Positions 13,001 to 38,906 of a stretch of 64,000 nt of DNA are shown here, one piece after another (the first letter of the stretch is position 1; each line of letters opens with the position of its first letter). Source of the DNA: Coturnix japonica (taxonomy: Eukaryota; Chordata; Aves; Galliformes; Phasianidae). The position numbers were made by a program, and so were the translations under genes. Where the stretch lies: the NCBI RefSeq assembly GCF_001577835.2, contig NC_029516.1, forward strand, positions 71,493,221 through 71,557,220, in the 5' to 3' direction. The notes under the pieces were generated by a model. That model searched no databases. It was not told the origin of the DNA and saw only the letters and a list, made by a program, of their open reading frames with translations.

Positions 13001-15195
13001 CCCATCCCTTCCACGCTTTAGCTTTGTCCCTCTCTTAAACTGGTTGAACATCAGTTTTAAACTGCCACTAGAGAAAAGCTGTGCTCATCTTTCCCCTACG
13101 CATTCGTTGTGCATCCCAACCCTGTTTGGTTTTTATTTATCACAAGGTAGAGTAGCAAGCTAGATGGCCTTATGCCTGTGTTAACACAGTGGTGTGAATC
13201 TAATATCTTGGTTATTTTAATGCAAATAGATCTCCAGTCCAGATACAGATTCTGATTTATTTAAATGTCAGCAGGTTGCCACAATTATGTGTATTTTTTT
13301 CCTTTTAGGAACAAACAACTTCATTGTTGCGTCATAGAGTCGTGCATGTTGATGAAGTTACATTTATTTTTAAGAGAAGTAGTAGGTCCACTTCAGAAAT
13401 CAGAGTAAGAAACCAGAACCTGTTTCATTTCTGTTAGCCTCTCACTTTTTTTCAGCTGCCAACATGACGCTGCAGCTCTAAGCTTGAGGCTGTGGCACCA
13501 GGCACTTTCTCTGTGCTACACTTGGCTCCTCCTCCTGTGTTTCAACTTCCATTTCTCTGCCTTCCTCTCCTCTTGCCTTGTGTGAGCCTACTGTGTCTTT
13601 TTTCTGTCTCTCCAGCTTCCTTTATTGGTCCCTGATTTCTTTCCCTGTCAGACCTCTGTGTGTCCCTATTCTTTTTGTGCTTCCCCTCCCCTCCATCTTT
13701 CTGTTTCTTTCCACCTTGCTGTCTTTCTTGCTGTCTCACTTTCTGTCTCCAACTTCTTGTCTTTTCTGTCCCCAGCTACATCTCTCCCTGTCTCTCTCTC
13801 CCTTGTTCTCTCCCTCTAGTCTGTCTGTCTCCCTGATGTCTGTCACGGGCACACATGTTACTTTTACCCCTTTTGTCTAAACTGGAACTTCTCCATTTCT
13901 ATTTTCAGAAATATGTTCCCAGATGCACTGTACCGAATGCTTAGTGCAGAGTGTCAGGGAAGATGGTTCATGGATTTGTTTCAAGGTGTGTAAGACTTGC
14001 CACAAGTGTGAGGTATAGCAAATGAGCACTGAGCCTCCTTTCTTCCCAAAGGGCTTGGCAGAACATTCTGGTTGGTTTATATCCAGCTTCTTCACTGAGT
14101 GCATGGAAGCATGAATAGGTCCTAAATATGGAAAAACCTCAGAACTGCCCTCTTAATTTCCAACCAGAAATACAGGAAACCTATATATTAAGTAATCTTA
14201 AATTCTTCAGTACGTGTTTTCAGCTTAGTAGCAAACAATAGGATTACCTGCTCTACAGCAGTCTTTAGCAAAGGTGCCACTGGCTTTAAGCATGTTGAAC
14301 CTATCCAGTAATGGGGTTTTGGGGCATCTTTAACACCAGTTTTCATTATTGATAATAATATTTGCGGAGGCAGTTTCAATATGCTCCATTTATGACAAAT
14401 GAGATATGAACTGCTGTGACGGAGCCTTCAGTCAATAGATTTTTCAGTGAGGTATGGTGAAGTCTGTGCTAGAGTCATCATTTCTCTGTTGATAAGGAGG
14501 TGGCGGCAGGCTTTACCAGGAGGAAAGCTGCTTCTCCTATTCAGCAACGAGAGCTTAATCCTTCTATTTCCCTTTCTTTTGTTGGCCATCTCTTCCCATT
14601 AGAGCTCTTGTTCCCATCTTACTTTCCTTAAGAGGATGCCAGATTCTTTGATTCCTTTATAGGGCTGAGCATGTCTACAGCTTAGTGCACTAGTTTTCTT
14701 TGACAAAAAGCCATTATCATTATTGATGAACCTATCACTGGCTGGCAAGGTACCAGAAAGTACACAGAGGTAAAGCTTTCCTTAGGGTGTGCTTTGCTGC
14801 AGCACTGCGTATTAGCTTCTCTGACAGGCACTGGTTTTGGAAAGAACATCAGGTAGATGTTAAGTGGAAGAGGAAAAGGAGGACAAAAAGAAGTCCCAAT
14901 CTTCCTCAAACATCTGATTAACAACAAAGATCTACCTAGTGAGAAACAACTACATAGCCAAAACACTGGCTTTACGAACAGAAGCATTGTTCTTAGCATT
15001 ATCCATTTGCTCTATAGTTTGCTTGTAATATCTGATCAGCAGACAGGGAAAATGAAGAATGGAACCCCTTTTGTTTTCTTCATAGTACATCAGAATGGTC
15101 AGTGAAGGAGCTAAGTCTATCACTAACATCAACATCACTAACAGCAGCACACAGGCTTTACAGTTGCACAGGCAGAGCTGCAATCATAACATTAA
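10004..15195. other. RABL3-HGD intergenic region, left part
   Basis: No gene or clear mobile element is recognised. The open frames are short and lack splice support. Two loosely similar blocks at about 12,010-12,070 and 13,047-13,115, and a pyrimidine-rich tract at 13,540-13,830, are the only structure I see. Confidence 0.6.
13540..13830. repeat. Pyrimidine-rich low-complexity tract (CTGTCTCTC type)
   Basis: About 290 bases are strongly biased to C and T on the plus strand, with repeated CTCT and CTGTC words. The open frames here are composition artefacts. Confidence 0.75.
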
Positions 15196-15199
15196 AGAA

Positions 15200-15665
15200 G
15201 CACAGAATGGCTTGGATTGGAAGGTACATTAAAGATCATCTTGTTCCCCAAGTCCTTCTCAAGGAGTTATTTTCATGGTTTGTACACATATCTGGGGCTG
15301 CCCTGACCCAAGTGTAACACCTTGCACTTGACCTTGTTGAGCCTCATTTAAGTTCAGTTGGATGCACTGTTCAGGTTTGTCTGGGTCTCTCTGGGCAGCA
15401 ACCGTTCCTTCTATTGAGTCAACTGTACTACTCATCAGTAGTACAGAACTACACCATCTTGGTGTCATCTGAAAGATTGTTGAAGGTGTACTCAGTCCCT
15501 CTGTCTATGTGATTGATAAAGATGCTGAAGAGCGTTGTCTCAAGGCAGACCCCTGGAGAACACCACTTATCACCGGCATCCACCTGGACATAGAGCCGTT
15601 GGCCATAAGCCTCTTGCTGTGGCTATCCAACCAATTCTTTATCGATCAAATACTACGCCATTCAA
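15200..15665 (-). mobile_element. CR1 LINE fragment
   Basis: The plus strand shows the reverse complement of CR1. It has a 3'-end-like start (CACAGAATGGCTTGGATTGG), then internal blocks such as CACCTTGCACTTGACCTTGT and GGTGTCATCTGAAAGATTG. It is diverged and its 3' segment is separated from the internal part by a deletion, so it is an old copy. Confidence 0.75.
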
Positions 15666-16900
15666 ATCCGTATCTTTTCAATGTAGTGATAGGAATGTGG
15701 TGAGGGAAATAAACTGTGATTCACAGAACCAGAGTCTAAACAGATCTTGAAGCTAGATGTAGTTTCCTAACAGTGAGAGTGATGACACCTGAAACAGTAA
15801 AGGAAAGCACATTTATCCTTGTAGAATTAGTAGTTTTTCTGAAAGATGTTCTTTAATACAGCTCTGAGGAAAATTCCCCCGGAATACTTAGAAGGAAGCT
15901 GGTTTAGATTATTAGAGCTATCCGTGCTCTCCAAAGAGACCACAAATTCTGTCTTTGTCAGTTCAGTTTCTTAGCCAACCTTTACTGAAATAACATGAAG
16001 TTCAGGCGTATTTTCTTTTCCTTGCTTTGAAATTATTTCATTGAGATAGGTTTTGTTGTGCCCCTCGGGCTTAATAAAGTACAGAAGCTCTGGTTCCATA
16101 CCTAATGAAAGTGTGCAGGCAAATTCCAACTCAGCACAGCCTTCTCTCAAGATATCAAATGCAGTACAAGCACATAAATAAAAATTCAGCTCCTTTCTTG
16201 GCTAGATCAACTGAACAGAAGCCAGTGCCGTGTGAACCCAAAGCAGTCATTTCTTTTGACTAGGAGATGGAGCATGAATTGCAGTGTGCAATTAAATCAT
16301 GCACTTCTATGTTCCCTTTGACCTGAAAGTTAACGTTTACAAAGTGGAAATGAACCACTGGTTTTGGGTTAAAGATTTATTAAAAGCCAAGGAGGCCTGG
16401 TCGATCTGAAGTCTAGGACTAAGCTCAGAGTTTGTATCTTGGCATCTGATGCCCTCCTCTCTTCCCGAGGTTTGTTCTACTTTGGCTTACATGGGCTTGA
16501 TGGGCTCTGAGTGTCCAACAGGAGCCACCCTTCCTGGCTGCTCAAAGGGAACGACAGAACAGACCAAGGTGACTAAATTTTCTCCCATCTCCTGGAAGTG
16601 GTTATTCTAGCCTGAAGGCAGGAGCATCACAGCAAAGTGAACAGGTGGCTTCTCCAGCCTCTATCCATGCAGCATCTGTTTTCTTGTGGCAAGAAACGCG
16701 TGCTCTCTGCTGCAGACGACTTTTATGACCTTTCCTGCACAAATAAATGATAATAATTAACCTGTCTGGCATCTGCTGCTGAGTGGTCCCAGAAAAAAAA
16801 ATAAAAATGACAAGGACGTATTTCATAACAGCCACTCTACAAAAAAAGTGTGTGTTATTAAAAAGAGCCTTTCTGCCACAAAGCTGTTGGCAGGGCTAAA

Positions 16901-17000
16901 AGGAAGGGAAGGGAAGGGAAGGGAAGGGAAGGGAAGGGANGGGAAGGGAAGGGAAGGGAAGGGAAGGGAAGGGAAGGGAAGGGAAGGGAAGGGAAGGGAA
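16901..17000 (+). repeat. (GGGAA)n pentanucleotide array with one undetermined base
   Basis: Twenty GGGAA units run without interruption except for an N at 16940. G3 runs spaced by AA could form quadruplex or triplex structures. The N marks a base-calling or assembly uncertainty, so the true array length may differ. Confidence 0.95.
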
Positions 17001-17514
17001 AAAAAAATGTATTTTAAGGTATTTGCTATAAAGTCAAGATATTTGAGTCTCCTTGTCTATTGGGCCAGTATGAGCTGTCTCATCTTCCATTTGAAAGGCT
17101 TCTCCCGTTCCCCCTCTCATCTTCCATTCACCATTGATATGCTGAACACCAGATGCCATTTTCAAGCTGTTAAATTTCCAAGCAAACCCTTTGGTACTTT
17201 CATTCTGCCTCCCTGACATAGATGAGCTCCTTGCACATCTTTACAAAGCTGCATCACAGCGCTTATGAGAATAGATATCCGCTACTCAGCTGCTGGTATG
17301 CGGTTACCATGCAGGTGTATATGTATAATAACAGCCAATGCCCTGGTTTTTTACATTTCTTTTAAGACTTTCATCATACATTGCAGCTGGAATCTCCCTG
17401 GGGTAAAGGCCACGCGAAGCCATGCATTGGACAAAGGTCATAAACCCAGAAAGGTAGCTGAAAAAACACTGCGTGTTCTTAAAGCTCATTCTTCCACCAT
17501 CGATTCATTTTGTT

Positions 17515-17575
17515 TATGAATCATGTTTATGTGATAGCAATTCATTGTGACTATGAATCACATTTATGATTCATA
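17515..17575. repeat. Repeated TATGAATCA motifs with a 9-base inverted repeat
   Basis: TATGAATCA occurs at 17515-17523 and 17552-17560. Its reverse complement TGATTCATA lies at 17567-17575. The second and third copies form a perfect 9-base stem with a 6-base loop. No function is known from the sequence. Confidence 0.7.
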
Positions 17576-17684
17576 CAGCAACAAAGACAGTTGCTATAAC
17601 ATTAATAAAGTACCTCTGTACTTAATATTTCATTAGATCTATATTTAAGAGCCCCTCCAACTAACTAAAGGAGTTGGCAAAGCT

Positions 17685-17850
17685 GAATCACAGAATCACT
17701 GAGGTTGGAAGAGGCCTCTTGAGAGCATCTAGTCTGATACCCCTGCTCAAGGAGAAACAACTGCAGCAAGTTGCCCAGAACTAGGTCCAGTTGAGTTCTG
17801 AATACCTTCATCACTGGAGAACACAAATAGCTCTTGGCAACAAATTGCAG
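17685..17850 (-). mobile_element. CR1 LINE 3' fragment
   Basis: The reverse-complemented CR1 3' end is visible (CACAGAATCACTGAGGTTGG), followed by the usual CCCTGCTCAAGG-like block and the start of the upstream region. It is diverged and 5' truncated. Confidence 0.75.
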
Positions 17851-18180
17851 CGTGACACATGAAGGACAACAAGACAATGGGGAATCATCTATGGATTTAT
17901 GACTTACCTCTTAAGTTGGATAGGCTGGGTCAGAAGCACCACTGAAAGGTTGAAAAGCTTTCTTTTCTGCATTTCATATAATTTGGAGATCAATGAATCA
18001 AAAAGGCCAGAAATGTTAGTTCAGCAGCATCTTGTTGTGGTTTTCCCTGAATAGAATGGAAAAGCAATGGTAGACAGACTAATAAGCTTTGAAACATTTG
18101 ACTTGCATGTCAAGTGAGTAAAATGATTACACCATGTATTTCCTCACATCAGAACAAGTAGGAAGTAGGTCTGCCCATAT

Positions 18181-18206
18181 TTGGGAGGGCTGCTCCAAAA
18201 GTAATA
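18181..18206. mobile_element. Possible mariner-like terminal fragment
   Basis: GGGAGGGCTGCTCCAAAAGT followed by AAT resembles the terminal inverted repeat of the chicken mariner (Galluhop-type) elements as I remember it. I found no opposite end or transposase nearby, so it would be a remnant. The resemblance could be chance. Confidence 0.3.
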
Positions 18207-19639
18207 GGAAGGGGAAGGGGATTTTGAAGCCTCAGAAACTTTGTAACTTTGTTTTCCAAAACAGGTAATTCTTCAACGTCAGGAAATGTGAGATAGACTC
18301 TACCCTTAAATACTGTCTGGCAGGAAAGGAATCTCCAGAGTAGGTGTCAGGTATCGGGTACTTTATTTCTTTGGCTATGATGAATTGCTGTTCAGGGTTA
18401 GCTAAATTATTCGCAGCTCCATCTGAGGTGGAGAATTCTTTGGTGCTGACATGATTTCTTATGGTAATACTAGAAGAGGAAATGGTATAGAGAGAGCCTT
18501 CCTTAGCATATGGTAAGATGGAAATCAGTTAACTGAAAGCTAAAGAAAGCTAAAGAAACTTGGAGACTGTTATGTCTATGTTCTTCTAACACAAGGGAGT
18601 CTAGGTCTATGGTTCAGACTTTCAGGTGCTACCAAAACAAAAGAACCAATATTTCCAGTTGAACTTGTCCCCAGTGCACTCACATTGTAATATGAATAAA
18701 TTTTTACCTGTTTTAGAGCAAACATCAGCAATGCACTGATGCCTAACACTGTACAATCAGGTTAGCTAAGTCTGTTCCTGGTGACTATGTGACATAACTT
18801 CTAGATTCATTAAGCCAGAGGAGCTAAACTCAGCCCCAGCAGAGTCTTAGCAAAGAACATTGGAGGCAGTAGGGCAATCCTGATCTCAAGCAGACAGAAA
18901 TCCCCACAGAGTTTGAGAAAGAATGGGACACTTCCTTTCTTGGATCATCTCTCCACAACATTCATTGTCTCTACTGGTTATGAGGCACCATCTGACAGTG
19001 CTCTCAATTAATGTCTTGCATCTTTCCAGACAAGTCTTTGACTACATCTCTCAATCTCCATTTCCAAGTAATTTCCCCACAGCCCGTGTCTCCCGAGGTG
19101 CATCTGTGCTTGCTGTGTTTATGTTCACTCGGTGTTCACCATGTGTGACACAGTGTGCAAAAGTGAATACAGACTGCCTCAAAACTTGTCAGCTACATGG
19201 ACAAGCAATAGCAAAGCAATCAAGGAGCTGGTGAAGTGCTGTGGACTGCCTTGGCTGTGGTGCTCCTGCTCCTGGAAGATAAGTATTGTAGAGACAGAGG
19301 AGGAGCTGCATCCAATTTTAGTCACCCCAACAGACTGACAAATGTCTGTAAGTTGAACTGTGGCCAACCAAGGTGTCCAGGAGTTGGGGCCCTCCTCTGA
19401 TGAGGGTTTGGGCTGGTTTGGCCGGTAAATGATGCAGCCTTGGGAGAACTAAAACCTGTGGGAAGGATACCAAGAAGTTAGATAGCACCTGCCTCTTCAC
19501 AGTAGCACATGATAAGACAACTACCACCAACATGGGAAGACTGAGCTGCATAGAAGTTCAACTTCTTGACCACGAGGACAGCTGCCAGGTGAGGCTGTGC
19601 ATTCTCCATCCTTAAAAGTCTTCAAAACAATACTGGTAT

Positions 19640-19725
19640 GATCTCAAAACTGACTTTGACCTCACCAGAGCTGAGTACAGAGGGATGATCACCTCCCTAG
19701 TCCTGCCGACTGCACTATTTCATAG
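19640..19725 (-). mobile_element. Short CR1-like fragment
   Basis: CTCACCAGAGCTGAGTACAG and the following ATCACCTCCCTAGTCCTG match the reverse complement of a CR1 internal block also seen at 42,350. It is short and diverged. Confidence 0.4.
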
Positions 19726-20700
19726 ACTCCATTCGCTCTTTCATAGCAGTCAGCCTAGTTTGCCAGAGCTGTCACTGGAAGGACAGGCAGCAGAGCTGGA
19801 GCCATCTTGTCACACTCTCAGAGAAGCTGTTTCAGAGGCTCTACCCAGTGCATCTCCTTTCTCTGCAGACCTTAGAAAGTGGTAGCTCTCAGTAGCCTCA
19901 ATGTGTTACTGAGGGTGGTGTAGGGAGGTTTTTGGAGCAGGCAGGCTGCTAGGAGTTGTCCCTCTCTCAGAGCACATTAACCACAGGGTCACATCTAAAT
20001 CAGAATGCATGCCTCCCAGTGGAGCAGGCCACAGAAAGGAAAAAACATTGCTACTTTCCTTTTTTTATTCTTCTTTCTTTTTAAAGATAGAGGAGAATTC
20101 AAAGTAAGAAAAAAAAATCAAATAAAATCAATTGATTTCTTTTTTTTTTTTCCCTCTGCAATTTCTGGAAAGGCAGAGTTGCTGTCATTAGTATTCTGTG
20201 CCACCTGCTTGCTTCTGCTCCTTCCTTGGCAACAGCTTTCCTGCCAAATATTAATATTTCAGAGTTCTGTAAGTTTTGCTCACCAGCTCTAATGGTAAAG
20301 TACAGAGCTATCCCTTCCCTCGGGCCCTGAAGTGCTGTGTAATGTTACCACACAGTGTTGCACTGGTATCACTGACTTCACCAGCATGGGGATATGATCC
20401 CTTCTGTCCCCTAAGACCAGATAACAATATGGCTCAGAGGCATAATGAACAAATGTGTGCTTATGTATAGGGAGTCATTCACCAAAATTGTGAGGGGTGT
20501 GATTTACAGTAGAGGCTCATAAGTAAGTTGCAAAAAATGACTTTTCTTTGTTCTTAATCAGCTTGTCTTCTCGCCCATGTCAAGGAACTACGGTCTCTTG
20601 TTTAAAAGCTGATGAGAAAAAGCAGCAGTGATGTTGTCCCCCTCACCTCTATTTCTTATTTCCAAGCCTTTCCCAGGACTGGACCAGGGGGAAGGCTGGT

Positions 20701-20858
20701 GTTTGATTAAACACAGACTGGGCTGAGCAAACAGAGCTCTCTTGGACTTTCTCACTTCCAGCCCGTGACCAGCTCAGCAGGGTTGATGCAGCCCTCCCGG
20801 CTGGACACACACACTCACAGACTTCTGAAACCACTTCAGGCTGCGTTCGCTATTTATC
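20701..20858 (+). promoter_or_regulatory. Candidate HGD proximal promoter elements
   Basis: A GTTTGATTAAAC element at 20701-20712 resembles an HNF1-type liver site. A TATTTATC element at 20851-20858 lies 48 bases before the HGD start codon and could act as a weak TATA box. Both are motif resemblances only. A liver factor would fit the known expression of HGD. Confidence 0.25.
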
Positions 20859-20905
20859 TGCTCAGGGTTTGCATCTGCTGACAAAGGAGGAAGACCAAGA
20901 GGACC

Positions 20906-35729
<14,824 letters not shown>

Positions 35730-35940
35730 AGAGATGGATTTGTTGCTTGAACGAAGACAGGGAAATCCTGCACACCTGTATGTGGTAGCACAGTCAATGC
35801 AGACAAGAGTGCATGAACGGCATTTCCAGCAGCCACCAAGTCATCAAAATGACCATACCTATGTAATTTGGGAAATGAAATGAAAACCACTACTCTTAGC
35901 TTTCAAGTACCCAATTAAAGCTATCCTGGTGCCACTCTGC
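35730..35940 (+). other. HGD: HGD 3' UTR with ATTAAA signal
   Basis: The first poly(A)-type hexamer after the stop is ATTAAA at 35914-35919. A 3' UTR near 210 bases is inferred. Confidence 0.45.
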
Positions 35941-38740
35941 AGATGAAGTACTTGAGTGTCTCTCATCCCATGCAGTTGGTATGAATGCTGTACCTGCTAT
36001 GGGTGCAAGGTGACAGCCATCATTCCAAAGGGCCCTGACTATATGGTATGACGTGCCTTTCACAGGGAGAAGCTGAAGATCAGCGAGGCATTTCATGCCA
36101 CCTGCAAAGGAAGACTTTTCCAAACAGAGCTGAAAGCTCTATCAGACGTAAGCCTCCTACAAGAGCAGGGCATTACAGCCTGCTGGGCTGTGAATGGTTG
36201 CCAAGAGCCCTTATGGTTGAAAAAGCATTCTGCAGATTAGAAAAGGTCAGAGATTCCAAAGCGCTTCACTGCTAATTAAGGGAAAGCTTCCTTTTCAATC
36301 TTATTTTAGCAGTCCATCAACATTGACTTCTTCATCAACAATTGATGAGGTGTCTTTTATGAAGAGCCTCAAAAACCACAGGAATACTCAAGCCTCACCC
36401 CTAGGTGGTGAGTTTGAGCCACTCTCCTGTTCCACAGGGTGCAGGCAGAAAAGGAAACCCTAAGGTTCTCACTAGGAATGAGATGCACAACCAACCTTCA
36501 GGCCTCTGCTTTAGCACATGCCATCTTCCTTGTAGCATCAACACAGCACGTGGAAACGTCAGATTTAGTCAGCCAGGTAGTGCTAAATGCTGCTACCAAG
36601 CAACTTGCCTCTCAGATCCTAAACTAGTTTGCTTATAATCCATGCTCATCTCATCTTCTGAGGGAACTGATTTATCCTACTGAAAACTAAAAAGACTGGG
36701 TACATGTTTCAGTCTAGGATGTGAAACTGTTACTAAGTTTGGTACCAGGAGGATCTGTGCTTCCTACTGCTCCAAAGGAACAATCTTCCATTTCCCAAAA
36801 GAGAAGGAAATGCAGAGCTGGAACACTTCACTTCAGTCAGTTATGTACATCATCAGACTTGGATCTATACCAGATCCTTCAGGGAAAAAAAACATCAGTT
36901 TGGAGCAAAGCACTACATTATATAATCTACAGGGAGATGTTTACTTTAAAATAGCCAGCTCAGAAGACGGCGATGAGGAGGCTCCATTTGTCAGAAAAAC
37001 AGACTTAATCAGACTGGTCCAGGGATAAATGAGGTCTAAATGTTTAATAAGTTGAGAGGAAAAGCTTGTTTTCTGTTTGGGGCATAAATTATGATCCAAT
37101 TACCTGCAGACTTGGGTTTCGCTTGCTACAGAATTATCACTGAAGCAGAAATGAGTGGTTACATGTCAGTCAAGGGTAAAATTCCATCAGGCACACTGAC
37201 CCTTCTGTCTTCTCTCTTGGTTTCTGAAGGGAAATACCCCTCTCCATCCCCTGCTCACTCAGCACTACTGCACCATTAAAGCAATGCAATGAACCAGCCA
37301 AAGGCCCACCCAGAAGACCAGTTTGTGTGCTCCCACCCACAAACCACCCTGAACAATTGGTTCAACTGGCCTAAAACAATACAGCTGCAAGGCAGGATTT
37401 ACATGTGTGGCAACTGAAGTTCCAATTAGCTGAGGAAATGAGAAACTGGGGGATCAAATTAGTTTGTGGCAGCAGGAAGACAGTTAATTTAGAATGCTCA
37501 GACAAGCAATTATTTCTTTCCCGACGTATCACATTCTCCATGTGTTGATGCTTCTTCTCTTGCAATGACCCACAGTTGTATTTTGTAGAATCGTTTGCAA
37601 TAACCCTTTAGAAAATAGTTCTGCAAAGGGAATAATTGAGGTGTGTTTTAGTTATGGCAGCAGAAGAGCAAGTTGCAGAGGGCTTGCTGGGAGCACATAT
37701 GGGATTGCAAAAGCAGGACATCTGCTCCAGAGATGTTAGAAATCCCTCTGGGCAGTCCTGAGCACTCAGCTCTAGGAGACCCTGTTTGAGCCAGGAGAGG
37801 AGGACAAGATGACCTCCAGCAGCCCCTTCCAAACCCAGCTGTTCTGTGAAGAGGCTCAATAGTTTGCTCAGATAGAGGGAGACTACAACTGGCCTGTACT
37901 AACATCCTAATCAAAGCAGACAGAACGCCTACCAGAGCTGACTCGCTTTGCTGTCAGTAATGTAGGCTGCACTCACAGCAGAGGATTTGTAACTCATGTT
38001 CAAGGCTGCTTTTTTGCTATTGACCTCAACATTCAGGAAAGAAAGCTCCTTTATGCCGTCTAAAGAACAGGGGTTGTTTGGACTGTGATGGCACCTAGAG
38101 GCCATTTGAGAATTCAAGTCCAATTTAAGACCTCTTCCTCACACTCACATTTCACTACCTTGTGGTGACAATTCTGTAGCCACCCTAAACCAGCTGACCA
38201 GGGCAGAGAATAAGCAGAGGAGATACTTTCGCAGACACAAGGTTTAGTTATGCATTATGCTTTTTAAATATTTATTATAAATATCACAGCCTGTTTCCAG
38301 GGGAGAAACTGAATTCTCCTATACTGCAAAGGAACCCCTGCCAGAAAGAAGAGCCTCATCTTTTTAGATCTTGATCCTCTACACAGGAATCACATTTGTG
38401 GTAATGCTGTTAGTCACATAAATAAATAGAATACAGAACAGGAGTTGTCTATTACCTGATTTGGGCAAACTATATAGTCAAACCAACAAGAGAAGTACCC
38501 AGAAAATGAGCAATTGTTCTTTAGGAAACTGTATAGGAGTTGCTTAATATTTCAACCTGCTATTAATTTTAATCTTCAGCCTGAACTGCTCTGACAGCAG
38601 CAACTTCTACATTTTAAAAGGACTCTTTACACGCAGATCAAAAGAGTTAACTGGTGAGCTCAGGACATGCTCTCTGTATCTGTTTGCAGTAGATATAAAG
38701 ATTCTCTACAGCTGCACTCTCCATAATTATTAAAGATGGA
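35941..38740. other. HGD-NDUFB4 tail-to-tail intergenic region
   Basis: It holds one diverged CR1 3' piece (37,640-37,860). Otherwise I see no gene. The two flanking genes are convergent, so the region contains both transcription ends. Confidence 0.65.
37640..37860 (+). mobile_element. CR1 LINE 3' fragment
   Basis: AAGATGACCTCCAGCAGCCC then CTTCCAAACCCAGCTGTTCTG is a diverged CR1 3' UTR. The upstream GAGACCCTGTTTGAGCCAGG fits the preceding CR1 block. Confidence 0.55.
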
Positions 38741-38763
38741 AGACGATCGAGGAGTAATTAAGA

Positions 38764-38769
38764 TTTATT
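38764..38769 (-). terminator. NDUFB4: NDUFB4 poly(A) signal
   Basis: AATAAA on the minus strand, 78 bases downstream of the NDUFB4 stop codon, so the 3' UTR would be about 100 bases. Confidence 0.6.
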
Positions 38770-38846
38770 CTTCTGAAGGAGAAACATCAGCACATAATAC
38801 ATCTTATTTACTTCTTTCTCAAGAGCAGCACTGTGATTCCAGCAAC

Positions 38847-38906
38847 CTAAAAAACACTGAATGGTCGCTCGTATTTACCTTCTCGGATAAGCTTCTCTTT
38901 ATAATC
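38847..38906 (-). CDS. NDUFB4: NDUFB4 exon 3, residues 117-135 and stop
   Basis: After acceptor TCTTCCACAG, 19 codons read [19 protein letters not shown], then TAG. It matches human RDRKEKLIQEGK and then diverges. This exon is 1.2 kb from exon 2 and easy to miss because it is so short. Confidence 0.93.
   Translation of the reverse strand, partial: DYKEKLIREGKYERPFSVF

Larger units (their letters stand above)
18210..20900. other. Intergenic region upstream of HGD
   Basis: No gene is recognised. A short CR1-like piece lies near 19,640-19,725, and T-rich and A-rich runs occur at 20,055-20,155. The many overlapping open frames have no splice-site or family support. Confidence 0.55.

Noticed and set aside
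13542-13880. Open frames rich in Leu, Ser, Pro and Phe, or Arg and Lys on the other strand
   Set aside because: They are a composition effect of the pyrimidine-rich tract.
16848-17216. 122-codon frame rich in Gly-Lys-Arg-Glu
   Set aside because: It is a translation of the (GGGAA)n array.
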